A stretch of 64,000 nucleotides of DNA, taken from positions 62,001-126,000 of the forward strand of contig NZ_BJND01000016.1 in the NCBI RefSeq assembly GCF_006539505.1, written 5' to 3'. The translations under genes and the position numbers were made by a program. The stretch is from Streptomyces spinoverrucosus (lineage in GTDB: Bacteria > Actinomycetota > Actinomycetes > Streptomycetales > Streptomycetaceae). This document shows, one piece after another, positions 27,555-36,053 of the stretch. Below the pieces are notes generated by a model. The model saw nothing but the letters and a program-made list of their open reading frames with translations. It searched no databases and had not been told where the DNA came from. How positions within the stretch are numbered: position 1 is the stretch's first letter; every line of letters starts with the position of its first letter.

Positions 27555-28814
27555 ATGGCCGCGGGATACGTGGAGATCCTCAGGGCGAAACACGCCACGA
27601 GGCTGCTGGCCGGCACGCTCGTGGGGCGGCTGCCCAACGCTACCGCCGCGATCGCGATCGTGCTGTTCATCCGCGCCGAGGGCGGCTCGTACAGCCTGGC
27701 CGGGGCCCTGGCGGCGGTCTACGGGGTCGCCAACGCGGTGGGTCAGCCCCTGCTCGGGCGGCTGGTCGACCTGTACGGGCAGCCGCGGATCCAGCTGCCC
27801 GCCGCGCTGCTGTCGGCGCTCGCCATGGCCGTCTTCGCCTTCAGCGGCACCGGAGCGCTGCCGCTGTCCTACGTCGCCGTCGGCGCCGCCGGGCTCTTCA
27901 CACCGCCGCTGGAGGGCGGGCTGCGCGCGCTGTGGTCGTCGGTGCTGCGCCGGGAGGACCAGGTGCACACGGCGTACGCCATGGACGCGGTGGCGCAGGA
28001 AGTGATGTTCACGGTGGGGCCGCTGCTGCTGACGCTGTGCGCCTCGCTGTGGTCGGCGCAGGCCGCGCTGCTGGTGCTGAACGTCGTCGGGGTCCTCGGC
28101 GCGCTCTCCGTGGTGGTGTCGCCGCCCTCGCGCGCGTGGCGGTCGGCGCCGCGTGAGGCGCACTGGCTGGGCGCGCTACGCTCGCCGGGGCTGCTCGCGC
28201 TGCTGGCGGCGTTCCTGTTCGTGGGCGTGGCGCTCGGCTCCATCACGGTCGCCGCCGTGTCGTACGCCGACGACCGCGGCGGTGACGCGGTGTACGGCTG
28301 GCTGATGGCAGCCGTGGGGCTCGGCGCGCTGGTCGGCGGTGTCGGCTACGGGGCGCGGCAGTGGGCCGGTGCCCCCGAGCGGCGACTGCGGGTGCTGGTC
28401 GGGCTTCTGGCGGTGTGTTATCTGCCGCTGATGCTGATGCCGGGGCCCGTCGCGATGACGGCGCTGGCCGCGCTGGCCGGGGTCTTCCTGGCGCCCGCCA
28501 TCGCGTGCGCGTTCGTCATCGTCGACCGGCACGCCCCGCGAGGGACCGTCACCGAGGCGTTCTCCTGGCTTGTGACGACGTTCACCGTGGGCGCATCCGT
28601 CGGAACGGGGCTGGCGGGGCCGGTCGTCGAGTGGGGCGGGGCGCTGTGGGGCTTCGCCGTGCCCGGTGCGGCGGGGGCCGTGTCGCTGCTGGTTCTGCTG
28701 GCCACGGGGCGGGTACTCGCAGCTCCCGCCAGGACGGCGGTTGTTGCGGCTTCATCGGAAAATGATCCAAATCGTGCTGCCGAACCCCGTTTCAGTTCAG
28801 GGGATCGGGCGTAA
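27555..28814 (+). CDS. Major facilitator superfamily transporter
   Basis: A 419-residue MFS protein with about 12 predicted membrane segments, beginning near LLAGTLVGRLPNATAAIAIVLF. GQPLLGRLVDLYGQPR is the typical cytoplasmic loop between helices 2 and 3. The N- and C-terminal halves are separated by a hydrophilic loop (SPPSRAWRSAPREAHW). The start is ATG at 27555 with GGAGG about 9 bases upstream; an upstream ATG at 27501 would overlap the operator. The fold suggests an efflux pump, but the substrate is unknown. pafA starts 9 bases after its stop. Confidence 0.9.
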   Translation: MAAGYVEILRAKHATRLLAGTLVGRLPNATAAIAIVLFIRAEGGSYSLAGALAAVYGVANAVGQPLLGRLVDLYGQPRIQLPAALLSALAMAVFAFSGTGALPLSYVAVGAAGLFTPPLEGGLRALWSSVLRREDQVHTAYAMDAVAQEVMFTVGPLLLTLCASLWSAQAALLVLNVVGVLGALSVVVSPPSRAWRSAPREAHWLGALRSPGLLALLAAFLFVGVALGSITVAAVSYADDRGGDAVYGWLMAAVGLGALVGGVGYGARQWAGAPERRLRVLVGLLAVCYLPLMLMPGPVAMTALAALAGVFLAPAIACAFVIVDRHAPRGTVTEAFSWLVTTFTVGASVGTGLAGPVVEWGGALWGFAVPGAAGAVSLLVLLATGRVLAAPARTAVVAASSENDPNRAAEPRFSSGDRA

Positions 28815-28817
28815 TGT
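28812..28817 (+). promoter_or_regulatory. -10 hexamer for leaderless pafA mRNA
   Basis: TAATGT ends 6 bases before the pafA ATG. It overlaps the last codon of the MFS gene, and no Shine-Dalgarno is present. The spacing equals that seen at trmI and pup, suggesting a leaderless transcript independent of the MFS gene. Confidence 0.5.
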
Positions 28818-28823
28818 TCAGTC

Positions 28824-30185
28824 ATGGACCGCCGCATTTTCGGGCTGGAGAACGAGTACGGCGTCACGTGCACGTTCAGGGGACAGCGCCGTCTGTCGCC
28901 TGACGAGGTGGCGCGGTACCTCTTCCGCCGTGTCGTGTCATGGGGCCGCAGCAGCAATGTGTTTCTGCGGAACGGCGCCCGCCTGTATCTCGATGTGGGC
29001 TCCCACCCGGAATACGCGACACCCGAATGTGACAACGTGATCGAGCTGGTCACCCACGACAAGGCCGGCGAGCGCATTCTCGAAGGCCTCCTGGTGGACG
29101 CGGAACGACGCCTGCACGAGGAGGGAATCGCGGGCGACGTCTACCTCTTCAAGAACAACACCGACTCCGCCGGCAACTCCTACGGATGCCACGAGAACTA
29201 TCTGGTGGCCCGGCACGGGGAGTTCTCCCGGCTCGCGGACATCCTGATTCCGTTCCTCGTCACCCGGCAGCTGCTGTGCGGCGCCGGCAAGGTGCTGCAG
29301 ACCCCGCGCGGCGCCGTGTACTGCGTCAGCCAGCGCGCCGAGCACATCTGGGAGGGCGTCTCCTCGGCGACGACCCGCTCCCGGCCGATCATCAACACGC
29401 GCGACGAACCGCACGCGGACGCCGAGCGCTACCGCCGCCTGCATGTCATCGTGGGCGATTCGAACATGTCCGAGACGACCATGCTGCTCAAGGTCGGCGC
29501 CACCGACCTGGTGCTGCGCATGATCGAGGCGGGCACGGTGATGCGCGACCTCACCCTGGAGAACCCGATCCGGGCGATCCGCGAGGTCAGCCACGACATA
29601 ACGGGCCGGCGCAAGGTGCGCCTGGCCAGCGGCCGGGAGGCCTCGGCGCTTGAGGTGCAGCGCGAGTACTACGAGAAGGCCGTCGACTTCTGCGAGCGGC
29701 GCGGTATCCGCACGGGCACCGTCGAGCAGGTGCTGGAGCTGTGGGGCCGTACGCTGGAGGCGATCGAGGCCGAGGACCTGGACCGGATCGGCACCGAGAT
29801 CGACTGGGTCATGAAGTACAAGCTCCTGGAGCGGTACCGGGCCAAGCACAACATGACCATGTCGCACCCGCGGGTCGCGCAGATAGACCTCGCATACCAC
29901 GACATCCACCGCCGTCGTGGCCTGTACTACCTGCTGGAGAAGAAGGGCCAAGCCGCCCGGATCTGCAACGACTTGAAGATCTTCGAGGGCAAATCGGTTC
30001 CGCCGCAGACCACTCGGGCCCGGCTGCGCGGCGACTTCATCCGGCGGGCGCAGGAACAGCGCCGGGACTTCACCGTCGACTGGGTCCACCTCAAGCTCAA
30101 TGACCAGGCCCAGCGCACGGTGCTGTGCAAGGACCCGTTCCGTTCGGTGGACGACCGGGTGGAGAAACTGATTGCCGGTATGTGA
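28824..30185 (+). CDS. pafA: Pup-protein ligase
   Basis: A 453-residue ligase that phosphorylates the C-terminal glutamate of Pup with ATP and joins it to substrate lysines. It starts [16 protein letters not shown], where the glutamates bind magnesium. It shares core blocks with Dop, such as [20 protein letters not shown] and [21 protein letters not shown], but lacks the Dop loop. The C-terminal domain (about 390-453) is complete. The ATG at 28824 has no ribosome binding site but follows a -10 hexamer. It is separated from prcBA by the LacI/MFS pair, and FKBP and pafBC genes follow. Confidence 0.97.
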   Translation: MDRRIFGLENEYGVTCTFRGQRRLSPDEVARYLFRRVVSWGRSSNVFLRNGARLYLDVGSHPEYATPECDNVIELVTHDKAGERILEGLLVDAERRLHEEGIAGDVYLFKNNTDSAGNSYGCHENYLVARHGEFSRLADILIPFLVTRQLLCGAGKVLQTPRGAVYCVSQRAEHIWEGVSSATTRSRPIINTRDEPHADAERYRRLHVIVGDSNMSETTMLLKVGATDLVLRMIEAGTVMRDLTLENPIRAIREVSHDITGRRKVRLASGREASALEVQREYYEKAVDFCERRGIRTGTVEQVLELWGRTLEAIEAEDLDRIGTEIDWVMKYKLLERYRAKHNMTMSHPRVAQIDLAYHDIHRRRGLYYLLEKKGQAARICNDLKIFEGKSVPPQTTRARLRGDFIRRAQEQRRDFTVDWVHLKLNDQAQRTVLCKDPFRSVDDRVEKLIAGM

Positions 30186-30218
30186 GCCATGCGTTTCGAG
30201 TGAGGCGGAACGCAACAC

Positions 30219-30247
30219 GGGCGCCGTTCGTTTCCCGTACGGCGCCC
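30219..30247 (+). terminator. Terminator after pafA
   Basis: A perfect 9-bp stem (30219-30227 with 30239-30247) with an 11-base loop, 34 bases after the pafA stop, is followed by a short pyrimidine run. Confidence 0.75.
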
Positions 30248-30311
30248 TTCTCACGCCGTAGAGTTGCGCGCACGCCAATCAACAAGATCGACCGATTACG
30301 AGGCCCCCACC

Positions 30312-31313
30312 GTGCGCCGACGCTCACTCCTCATCGCCGTTCCCGCTGGACTGGTCACGCTCGCCGCATGCGGCGACGAAGGGTCCGACTCCGGCAAGGC
30401 CAGCGACACCGCGTCGCCCTCGGCCCCGGCGACCTCCGCCGCGCCGACGCCGAAGATCGTCGACGGCCCGCTGCCGGCGATCACCGCGGGCACGAAGTTC
30501 GGCGAGAAGCCCACGGTGGCCAAGGGCAGCGGCGATCCGTCGAAGGACCTCGCCGTGAAGACCCTGATCGCGGGCGGCGGCCGTACGGTCGCGGAGAACG
30601 ACTACATCGTGGCCCACTACCTGGGCCAGGTCTGGGACAGCGCGAAGGTCTTCGACAACTCCTACGACCGCAAGACCCCGCTGCTCATCCAGCTCGCCCA
30701 GGGCGGCATCATCGACGGCTGGCGCTATGGCCTGACCGGCAAGAAGACCGGCAGCCGAGTCGCGATGGCCGTGCCGCCCACCTGGGGGTACGGCGAGCAG
30801 GGCAACGCCCAGGCGGGCATCAAGGGCACCGACACGCTCATCTTCGTCGTCGACATCCAGGACACCTTCAACGCCCGCAGCTCCGCCAAGGGCACCGACG
30901 TCGCTCAGGACAACGTGGACCTGCCCAAGGTCGGCACCAACACCGACGGCAAGGCGCCCTCCATCGAGGTCCCCAAGACCGACGCGCCGACCGAGCTGGT
31001 GGCGAACTACGTCATCGAGGGCGACGGCGAGGAGGTCGGCGCCGACAGCACCGTGCTGGTGCAGTACAAGGGCGTGCTGTGGGACACCGGCAAGGAGTTC
31101 GACTCGTCGTACAGCCGCCAGTCGCTGACGTCGTTCTCCCTGCAGCAGGTCGTCAAGGGCTGGGCGCAGGGCCTGACCGGCAAGAAGGTCGGCAGCCGCG
31201 TGCTGGTCGTCATCCCGCCGGAGCTGGGGTACGGGGACAATCCGCCGCAGGGCAGCGGCATCGAGAAGGACTCCACGCTGGTCTTCTCGGTCGACATCCT
31301 GGCGAAGATGTGA
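30312..31313 (+). CDS. Lipoprotein with two FKBP-type prolyl isomerase domains
   Basis: A 333-residue exported lipoprotein. The basic start RRRSLLIAVPAGLVTLAAC gives a signal peptide with lipobox LAAC. Two FKBP domains follow, about residues 85-190 and 225-333. Both keep the active-site tryptophan (IIDGWRYGL, VVKGWAQGL) and the tyrosine of the 80s loop (WGYG, LGYG), so both may isomerise prolyl bonds outside the membrane. The start is GTG at 30312. A cytosolic FKBP gene follows 61 bases later. In mycobacteria and Streptomyces FKBPs are often next to pafABC, but no functional link is established. Confidence 0.92.
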   Translation: MRRRSLLIAVPAGLVTLAACGDEGSDSGKASDTASPSAPATSAAPTPKIVDGPLPAITAGTKFGEKPTVAKGSGDPSKDLAVKTLIAGGGRTVAENDYIVAHYLGQVWDSAKVFDNSYDRKTPLLIQLAQGGIIDGWRYGLTGKKTGSRVAMAVPPTWGYGEQGNAQAGIKGTDTLIFVVDIQDTFNARSSAKGTDVAQDNVDLPKVGTNTDGKAPSIEVPKTDAPTELVANYVIEGDGEEVGADSTVLVQYKGVLWDTGKEFDSSYSRQSLTSFSLQQVVKGWAQGLTGKKVGSRVLVVIPPELGYGDNPPQGSGIEKDSTLVFSVDILAKM

Positions 31314-31374
31314 TCGTTCGGGAATGTAAGACTGTGTGTGTTCGCCTATCCACAGACATGCAGGAGCTGAAGAC

Positions 31375-31746
31375 GTGAGCATCGACAAGCCCGAGATCGA
31401 CTTCCCGGGCGGCGAGCCCCCGGCGGACCTCGAGATCAAGGACATCTGGGAAGGCGACGGCCCCGTGGCGCAGGCGGGCCAGACGGTCACCGTGCACTAC
31501 GTCGGTGTCGCCTTCAGCACGGGCGAGGAGTTCGACGCCAGCTGGAACCGCGGCACGCCGTTCCGCTTCCCGCTCGGCGCGGGCCGTGTCATCAAGGGCT
31601 GGGACCAGGGCGTGCAGGGCATGAAGGTCGGCGGCCGCCGCCAGCTGACCATCCCCGCCCACCTCGCCTACGGCAACCAGAGCCCGACCCCGGCGATCAA
31701 GCCCGGCGAGACGCTGATCTTCGTGGTCGACCTGCTCGGCGTCTGA
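31375..31746 (+). CDS. Cytosolic FKBP-type peptidyl-prolyl isomerase
   Basis: A 123-residue single-domain FKBP12-like isomerase without a signal peptide. QTVTVHYVGVAFSTGEEFD, RVIKGWDQGVQGMKVGGRR and LTIPAHLAYGN hold the conserved active-site residues, including the tryptophan and tyrosine. The start is GTG at 31375 with AGGAG 8 bases upstream. The length is that of a minimal FKBP. A strong hairpin with a T-rich tail follows. Confidence 0.95.
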   Translation: MSIDKPEIDFPGGEPPADLEIKDIWEGDGPVAQAGQTVTVHYVGVAFSTGEEFDASWNRGTPFRFPLGAGRVIKGWDQGVQGMKVGGRRQLTIPAHLAYGNQSPTPAIKPGETLIFVVDLLGV

Positions 31747-31774
31747 GCAGGACCCGACCGGAGCCGATCATCTG

Positions 31775-31802
31775 GGGCCCATGCCTGTTCGGGCATGGGC
31801 CC
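31775..31802 (+). terminator. Terminator after the FKBP gene
   Basis: A perfect 11-bp stem (31775-31785 with 31792-31802) closes a 6-base loop. An outer complementary segment (agccga with tcggct) extends it, and TTTT follows shortly after. Confidence 0.85.
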
Positions 31803-31876
31803 TCGGCTTTTGCCAGGGCCCCGCGGAGCGGTACGGTCATCGGTCGGAAGCACCATAGGGAAGGCGAAGGGCGTCG

Positions 31877-32830
31877 ATGGCCATTGCCAAGGCCGAGCGG
31901 CTGATGAACCTGGCGCTGTGTCTGCTGGGAACGCGGCGGCCGCTCAGCAAGCGCGAGCTTCGAGAGTCCATCGAGGCCTATCTCGAAGCGGGCAGCGACG
32001 ACTCCTTCAACCGGATGTTCGAGCGAGACAAGGACGACCTGCGCGAGCTGGGCCTGGTCATCGAGACCGTCGAGAACCTCGACGGCGAGGTCGGCTACCT
32101 CGCCCGCCGCGACAGCAACCGGCTGCCGCCCATCACTCTCGACGCCGAGGAGGCCGCGGCCCTGGGCCTGGCCGCCAAGGTCTGGCAGCAGGTCCGGCTC
32201 GCCGGCGCGGCCAGTGGCGCCCTGCAGAAGCTGCGCGCCGCCGGACTCCCCGAGGACGTCGACCCGTACGAGGCGCACGGCGCCTTGGAGCCGCGCATCC
32301 CCGTGCACGAGGCCGCCTTCGAGCCGCTGATGCTGGCCTGCCGCGACCGCCGCCCGGTCGCCTTCGAGTACCGCAAGGCCACCGCCGCCCACCCCGAGAC
32401 CCGGCACGTGGAGCCCTGGGCGCTGGAGTGCTGGCGCGGCCACTGGTACCTCGCGGGCTGGGACCGCGACCGCGGCGCCGAGCGGGTCTTCCGGCTGTCC
32501 CGGATCACCGGCAAGGTGCGCACCCGCGCCGGCCGGTACACCGCGCCCGTCCCCGACGTCGTCACCGTGCGGGAGACAGTCGCCGGGTGGGCCGGGGAGA
32601 CCGCCGACCGCAGCGCGCGGATCCGGCTGCGCTCCGGCGCCGGGTACCCCCTGCGGGCGAAGGCGACGGCGGTCAGGGAACTGGGCGACGGCTGGGACGA
32701 GTTGGAGATTCCGTACGGCCACGGGCTGGACGCCTGGCTGGTGGAGTTCGGGCCGGACGTGGTGGTCCTGGAGCCCGCCGAGCTGCGGGCCGATGTGGTG
32801 GACCGGCTGCGTGCCGTGGCCAAGGGCTGA
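31877..32830 (+). CDS. pafB: WYL-domain regulator PafB
   Basis: A 317-residue transcription factor. The N-terminal winged helix (about 1-75) has SKRELRESIEAYLEAGSDD and MFERDKDDLRELG; the WYL domain (about 145-235) contains FEYRKATAAHPETRHVEPW and WYLAGWDRDR. The C-terminal WCX extension completes the fold. Together with PafC it forms a heterodimer that activates LexA-independent DNA-damage genes in mycobacteria; the same role is inferred here. The ATG at 31877 has AAGGG about 8 bases upstream. pafC follows after 19 bases. Confidence 0.95.
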   Translation: MAIAKAERLMNLALCLLGTRRPLSKRELRESIEAYLEAGSDDSFNRMFERDKDDLRELGLVIETVENLDGEVGYLARRDSNRLPPITLDAEEAAALGLAAKVWQQVRLAGAASGALQKLRAAGLPEDVDPYEAHGALEPRIPVHEAAFEPLMLACRDRRPVAFEYRKATAAHPETRHVEPWALECWRGHWYLAGWDRDRGAERVFRLSRITGKVRTRAGRYTAPVPDVVTVRETVAGWAGETADRSARIRLRSGAGYPLRAKATAVRELGDGWDELEIPYGHGLDAWLVEFGPDVVVLEPAELRADVVDRLRAVAKG

Positions 32831-32849
32831 GGGGGAGCGGAAGAAGACA

Positions 32850-33899
32850 GTGGCCGGCAAACCGATCAGGCCCGCGAACGCCATCGACCAGACCCGGCGG
32901 ATGCTCTCCCTGGTGACGTATCTCAAGGAGCGCCCCGGAGCGCGGGTCGAGGACGTCGCCCGCGCCTTCGGCATCACCGAGGAGGAGCTGGTCTCCGACC
33001 TCGACGTGCTGCCCATGTGCGGCACCAGCTTCCGCGGCGGCGATCTGCTCGACATCGACACCGACGGCGAGCGCATCTGGTGGCACAACCCCGCCGCCCT
33101 CGGGGCGGAAGCGGCCGAGCCGCTGCGCCTCGCCGCCGACGAGGCGACCGCCCTGCTGGTGGCCGCCCGGGCCGTGTCCACCCTGCCCGGACTGCGCGAG
33201 AGCGACCGGCAGGCGCTGCTGCGCGCCACCGCCAAGGTGGAGGCCGCGGCCGGTGAGGCGGCCGGCGCCAGCTCCCGGCTGTCGGTGACCTTCGAGTCCG
33301 AGGGCGGCGTCTTCGCCGACGTCGACCGGGCGATCTCGGAGCGCCGCCGACTGTGGATCCGCTACTACTCACCGGCCCGCGACGAGGTCACCGAGCGCGA
33401 GGTCGACCCGATCCGCCTGGTCAGCGTCGGCCACACCTACGTCGAGGGCTGGTGCTACCGCTCCGAGGCGCGCCGCACCTTCCGCCTCGACCGGGTCGCC
33501 GAGATCAGGGTCCTCGACGAGCCGTCCGCCCCGCCCGAGATCGAGCTGCGGGACCTGTCCGAGGGGCTGGTGCAGCCCGCGGCCGAGGACCCGGAGGTCG
33601 TGGTCGAGGTCGGGCCCGGCGGCCGCTGGGTCGCCGAGTACTACCCGCACGACAGCGCGGATGAGCTCGCCGACGGCGGGCTGCGTATCACCCTGCGCAC
33701 ACCCGACCCTGCGTCGCTGCGCCGCCTCGCCCTGCGCCTCGGCCGGGACGGGCGGATCGTCGCCCCAGGGGAGCTGGCCGACAGCGCACGGCAGGCGGCC
33801 CGCGAGGCGCTGGCGGCGTACGACGGGATCGAGGCGGAGGCTCCCGGGACCGTTCCCCCGGGTAACACAGGACACGACAGGCAGGAGCAGGGACTGTGA
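32850..33899 (+). CDS. pafC: WYL-domain regulator PafC
   Basis: A 349-residue partner of PafB with the same layout: winged helix (about 10-80, with ARVEDVARAFGITEEELVSDL), WYL domain (about 165-230, with RRLWIRYYSPARDEVTEREVDP and YVEGWCYRSEARR) and a C-terminal WCX domain. The WYL core is thought to bind single-stranded nucleic acid in the activated complex. The start is GTG at 32850, close behind pafB. Its stop overlaps the GTG of the next gene (GTGA), showing translational coupling with a small zinc-ribbon protein. Confidence 0.95.
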   Translation: MAGKPIRPANAIDQTRRMLSLVTYLKERPGARVEDVARAFGITEEELVSDLDVLPMCGTSFRGGDLLDIDTDGERIWWHNPAALGAEAAEPLRLAADEATALLVAARAVSTLPGLRESDRQALLRATAKVEAAAGEAAGASSRLSVTFESEGGVFADVDRAISERRRLWIRYYSPARDEVTEREVDPIRLVSVGHTYVEGWCYRSEARRTFRLDRVAEIRVLDEPSAPPEIELRDLSEGLVQPAAEDPEVVVEVGPGGRWVAEYYPHDSADELADGGLRITLRTPDPASLRRLALRLGRDGRIVAPGELADSARQAAREALAAYDGIEAEAPGTVPPGNTGHDRQEQGL

Positions 33900-34186
33900 G
33901 CGAGTCGGCGTCTGGGGTGCGGGGGATGACGGTGGCGTCCGCGTTCGCGGGGATGAGAAGCGTGACCCCCCTGGTGTTCAGGGCCGGCTGCCCGGACTGC
34001 CGGGGCCGCTTCGAGCTCGCCGCCGGCGCCCTGCGCCTGGCCATCGGCGCCACCAGCCGCACGACCTTCTACTCCTTCACCTGCCCCGACTGCGGCGCGT
34101 CCGTCCGCAAGCCGGCCGGCGAGCGCATCATCGAGCTGCTCACCGGAGGCGGAGTCCGCACCCTGCGACTGCACTCCACGCTGTAG
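33896..34186 (+). CDS. Small zinc-ribbon protein coupled to pafC
   Basis: A 96-residue protein with two Cys-x2-Cys pairs (AGCPDCRGRF and FTCPDCGASVRK) 34 residues apart, forming a zinc ribbon. The C-terminal ERIIELLTGGGVRTLRLH is probably helical. The start is GTG at 33896, overlapping the pafC stop; an ATG 10 codons later (MTVASAFAG) is possible. The function is unknown. Direct overlap with pafC suggests it acts in the same regulatory circuit, but nothing more can be said. Confidence 0.75.
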   Translation: MSESASGVRGMTVASAFAGMRSVTPLVFRAGCPDCRGRFELAAGALRLAIGATSRTTFYSFTCPDCGASVRKPAGERIIELLTGGGVRTLRLHSTL

Positions 34187-34241
34187 CGCCCACGCTCACC
34201 CTGAGCACACGAGCCGCCGTGCAGGCCCTAGGCTCAGGGGC

Positions 34242-34436
34242 ATGTTCTGGCCGATGTTCGCGGTAGCTGTGGGTTTTCTGGGGATCGCCGTTCTCGGCGT
34301 GCTCGCTGTTCGGGTCTTTGTGGAGGCGCAGCGTCTCGGCAGGCAGGTGACGGAGTCCGCGCGTCGTATCAACCGGGCTGCGGAGGATCTGGAGCGGGCG
34401 GCGGTGAGCACGGCACGGTCTGTGGACGCGCTGTGA
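34242..34436 (+). CDS. Small single-pass membrane protein
   Basis: A 64-residue protein with one N-terminal membrane helix (FAVAVGFLGIAVLGVLAVRVF) followed by an amphipathic, coiled-coil-like segment (QVTESARRINRAAEDLERA). The ATG at 34242 comes 7 bases after TAGGCT (34229-34234), so it may be translated from a leaderless or nearly leaderless mRNA; caggggc is the only candidate ribosome binding site. It sits between the pafBC unit and tatA. The layout loosely resembles small Tat or division proteins, but no family is recognised. Confidence 0.7.
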   Translation: MFWPMFAVAVGFLGIAVLGVLAVRVFVEAQRLGRQVTESARRINRAAEDLERAAVSTARSVDAL

Positions 34437-34696
34437 GCCGCCCGGTGCAGCCCTGTGATTCCAGTGCTTGATGGGCCTTTGGGTCGCTTCGCCCTGTCAA
34501 CTTCCCCCATGCGGAAGGTACGCTGCTGGTCGCGGCCCGGAAAACGAGGCCCGGGCCGTGGACCGGGAGTACGCACGGGGATTGCCTCACGTTCACCCCT
34601 GGGCGTTACGATCGCTGCCAGCACGGTCGTTCGGACACTTGTCCGACCGGTCGGACAGCACCCCACCCACCCGCCTCGGTGAGAAGGTAAAGACTT

Positions 34697-34984
34697 ATGT
34701 TCGGAAGGCTCGGAGCCCCCGAGATCATTCTCATCCTCGTCGTCATCATCCTGCTGTTCGGCGCGAAGAAGCTTCCGGACATGGCCCGCTCCCTCGGCAA
34801 GTCCGCGCGCATCCTGAAGAGCGAGGCCAAGGCGATGAAGGACGACAACAAGTCCTCCGCCCCGGCCGATCCGCCGCACACCGACGACCAGCAGCCCCCG
34901 GCTCAGCGCATCATCCAGGCCGCCCCCGGCGACGTGTCCAGCTCCCGCCCGGTCAACGAGCCGACGGACACGACCAAGCGCTGA
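34697..34984 (+). CDS. tatA: Sec-independent translocase subunit TatA
   Basis: A 95-residue TatA. The N-terminal helix [20 protein letters not shown] and the following amphipathic helix with the [16 protein letters not shown] hinge are canonical. A hydrophilic tail ends in ETTK-like charged residues. It oligomerises to form the twin-arginine translocation pore. The ATG at 34697 has AAGG about 11 bases upstream. The 260-base gap before it contains TACGCT near 34518, a possible -10. tatC follows after 48 bases, so they form one unit. Confidence 0.96.
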   Translation: MFGRLGAPEIILILVVIILLFGAKKLPDMARSLGKSARILKSEAKAMKDDNKSSAPADPPHTDDQQPPAQRIIQAAPGDVSSSRPVNEPTDTTKR

Positions 34985-35032
34985 CGCAGGACCGGTGATC
35001 CCCCGGCCTGCCGCACGAGATGGGAACGTGGG

Positions 35033-35995
35033 TTGCTGAAGCCTGCCCGCAACAAGGAGAAGGATCCCGAGGGGCGGATGCCCCTCGCGGAGCACCTTCG
35101 TGAGCTCCGCAACCGGCTCACGAAGGCACTGCTGGCCATCGTCGCCGTCACGGTCGTCGCCGCCTTCTTCTACAACGACATCATCAACTTCTTCACCGAG
35201 CCGATCCTCGAGTCGGTCGGTTGCCCGCAGTCCTTCGAGGAACTGGCCCGCGCGTCCGCGGAGAACGCCAGGAACACCGAGCCGTGCGCCCAGATCACGA
35301 TCAACGGTCTGCTCGCGCCGTTCACGCTGGCCCTGAAGGTCTCCCTCATGGCCGGCATCGTGCTGGCCTCGCCGGTCTGGCTGTACCAGCTGTGGGCCTT
35401 CGTGGCCCCCGGTCTGCACCGGCACGAGAAGAAGTACGCCTACGCGTTCGTCGCCACCGGCTTCCCGCTCTTCCTCGGCGGCGCCTTCTTCGCCTACAAG
35501 GTGCTGCCCACGACCGCGAACGTGCTGATCGAGTTCACGCCGTTCGGTGTCGACAACCTGCTGCCGCTGGACGACCTGCTCGACCTCGTCACCCGCATGG
35601 TGATCGTCTTCGGCCTCTCCTTCGAGCTGCCGCTGCTGCTGGTCATGCTCAACTTCACCGGCGCCATCTCGGGCAGGCGGATGCTCGGCTGGTGGCGGGC
35701 GATGATCATGGGCATCACGGTGTTCGCGGCGATCGCCACGCCCAGCACCGACCCGCTGACCATGATGGCGCTGGCCGGACCGATCTGGATCCTGTACTTC
35801 GCCGCGGTGATCGTCTCTCTCGTCAACGACCGGCGCCGACGTCGCCGTGAGGCCCTGGGTCCCGCCGACGACGAGGCCTCCGAGCTGGACCTCACGCCCG
35901 AGGACATCGGCGAGGTGGAGACCGTCAGCGCGAGCCGCGCCCTGCCCGAGCAGTCGAGCAAGGACCGGGTCAACGGATACGACGACGTGACCTGA
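35033..35995 (+). CDS. tatC: Sec-independent translocase subunit TatC
   Basis: A 320-residue TatC, the receptor for twin-arginine signal peptides. The N-terminal MPLAEHLRELRNRLTKAL and the six membrane helices, including FVAPGLHRHEKKY and AFFAYKVLPTTANVL, are typical. The C-terminal cytoplasmic tail is acidic and about 55 residues long. The start is an uncommon TTG at 35033; the GTG five bases upstream is out of frame and quickly blocked, so TTG is the only sensible choice. The arrangement pafBC-tatAC-helY is conserved in actinobacteria, including Mycobacterium tuberculosis. Confidence 0.96.
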   Translation: MLKPARNKEKDPEGRMPLAEHLRELRNRLTKALLAIVAVTVVAAFFYNDIINFFTEPILESVGCPQSFEELARASAENARNTEPCAQITINGLLAPFTLALKVSLMAGIVLASPVWLYQLWAFVAPGLHRHEKKYAYAFVATGFPLFLGGAFFAYKVLPTTANVLIEFTPFGVDNLLPLDDLLDLVTRMVIVFGLSFELPLLLVMLNFTGAISGRRMLGWWRAMIMGITVFAAIATPSTDPLTMMALAGPIWILYFAAVIVSLVNDRRRRRREALGPADDEASELDLTPEDIGEVETVSASRALPEQSSKDRVNGYDDVT

Positions 35996-36053
35996 GGCAA
36001 CGGTTATCGCGGCGTGATCCGAAGATCGCCAAGCACCTCGTAGGGTCACTGGC

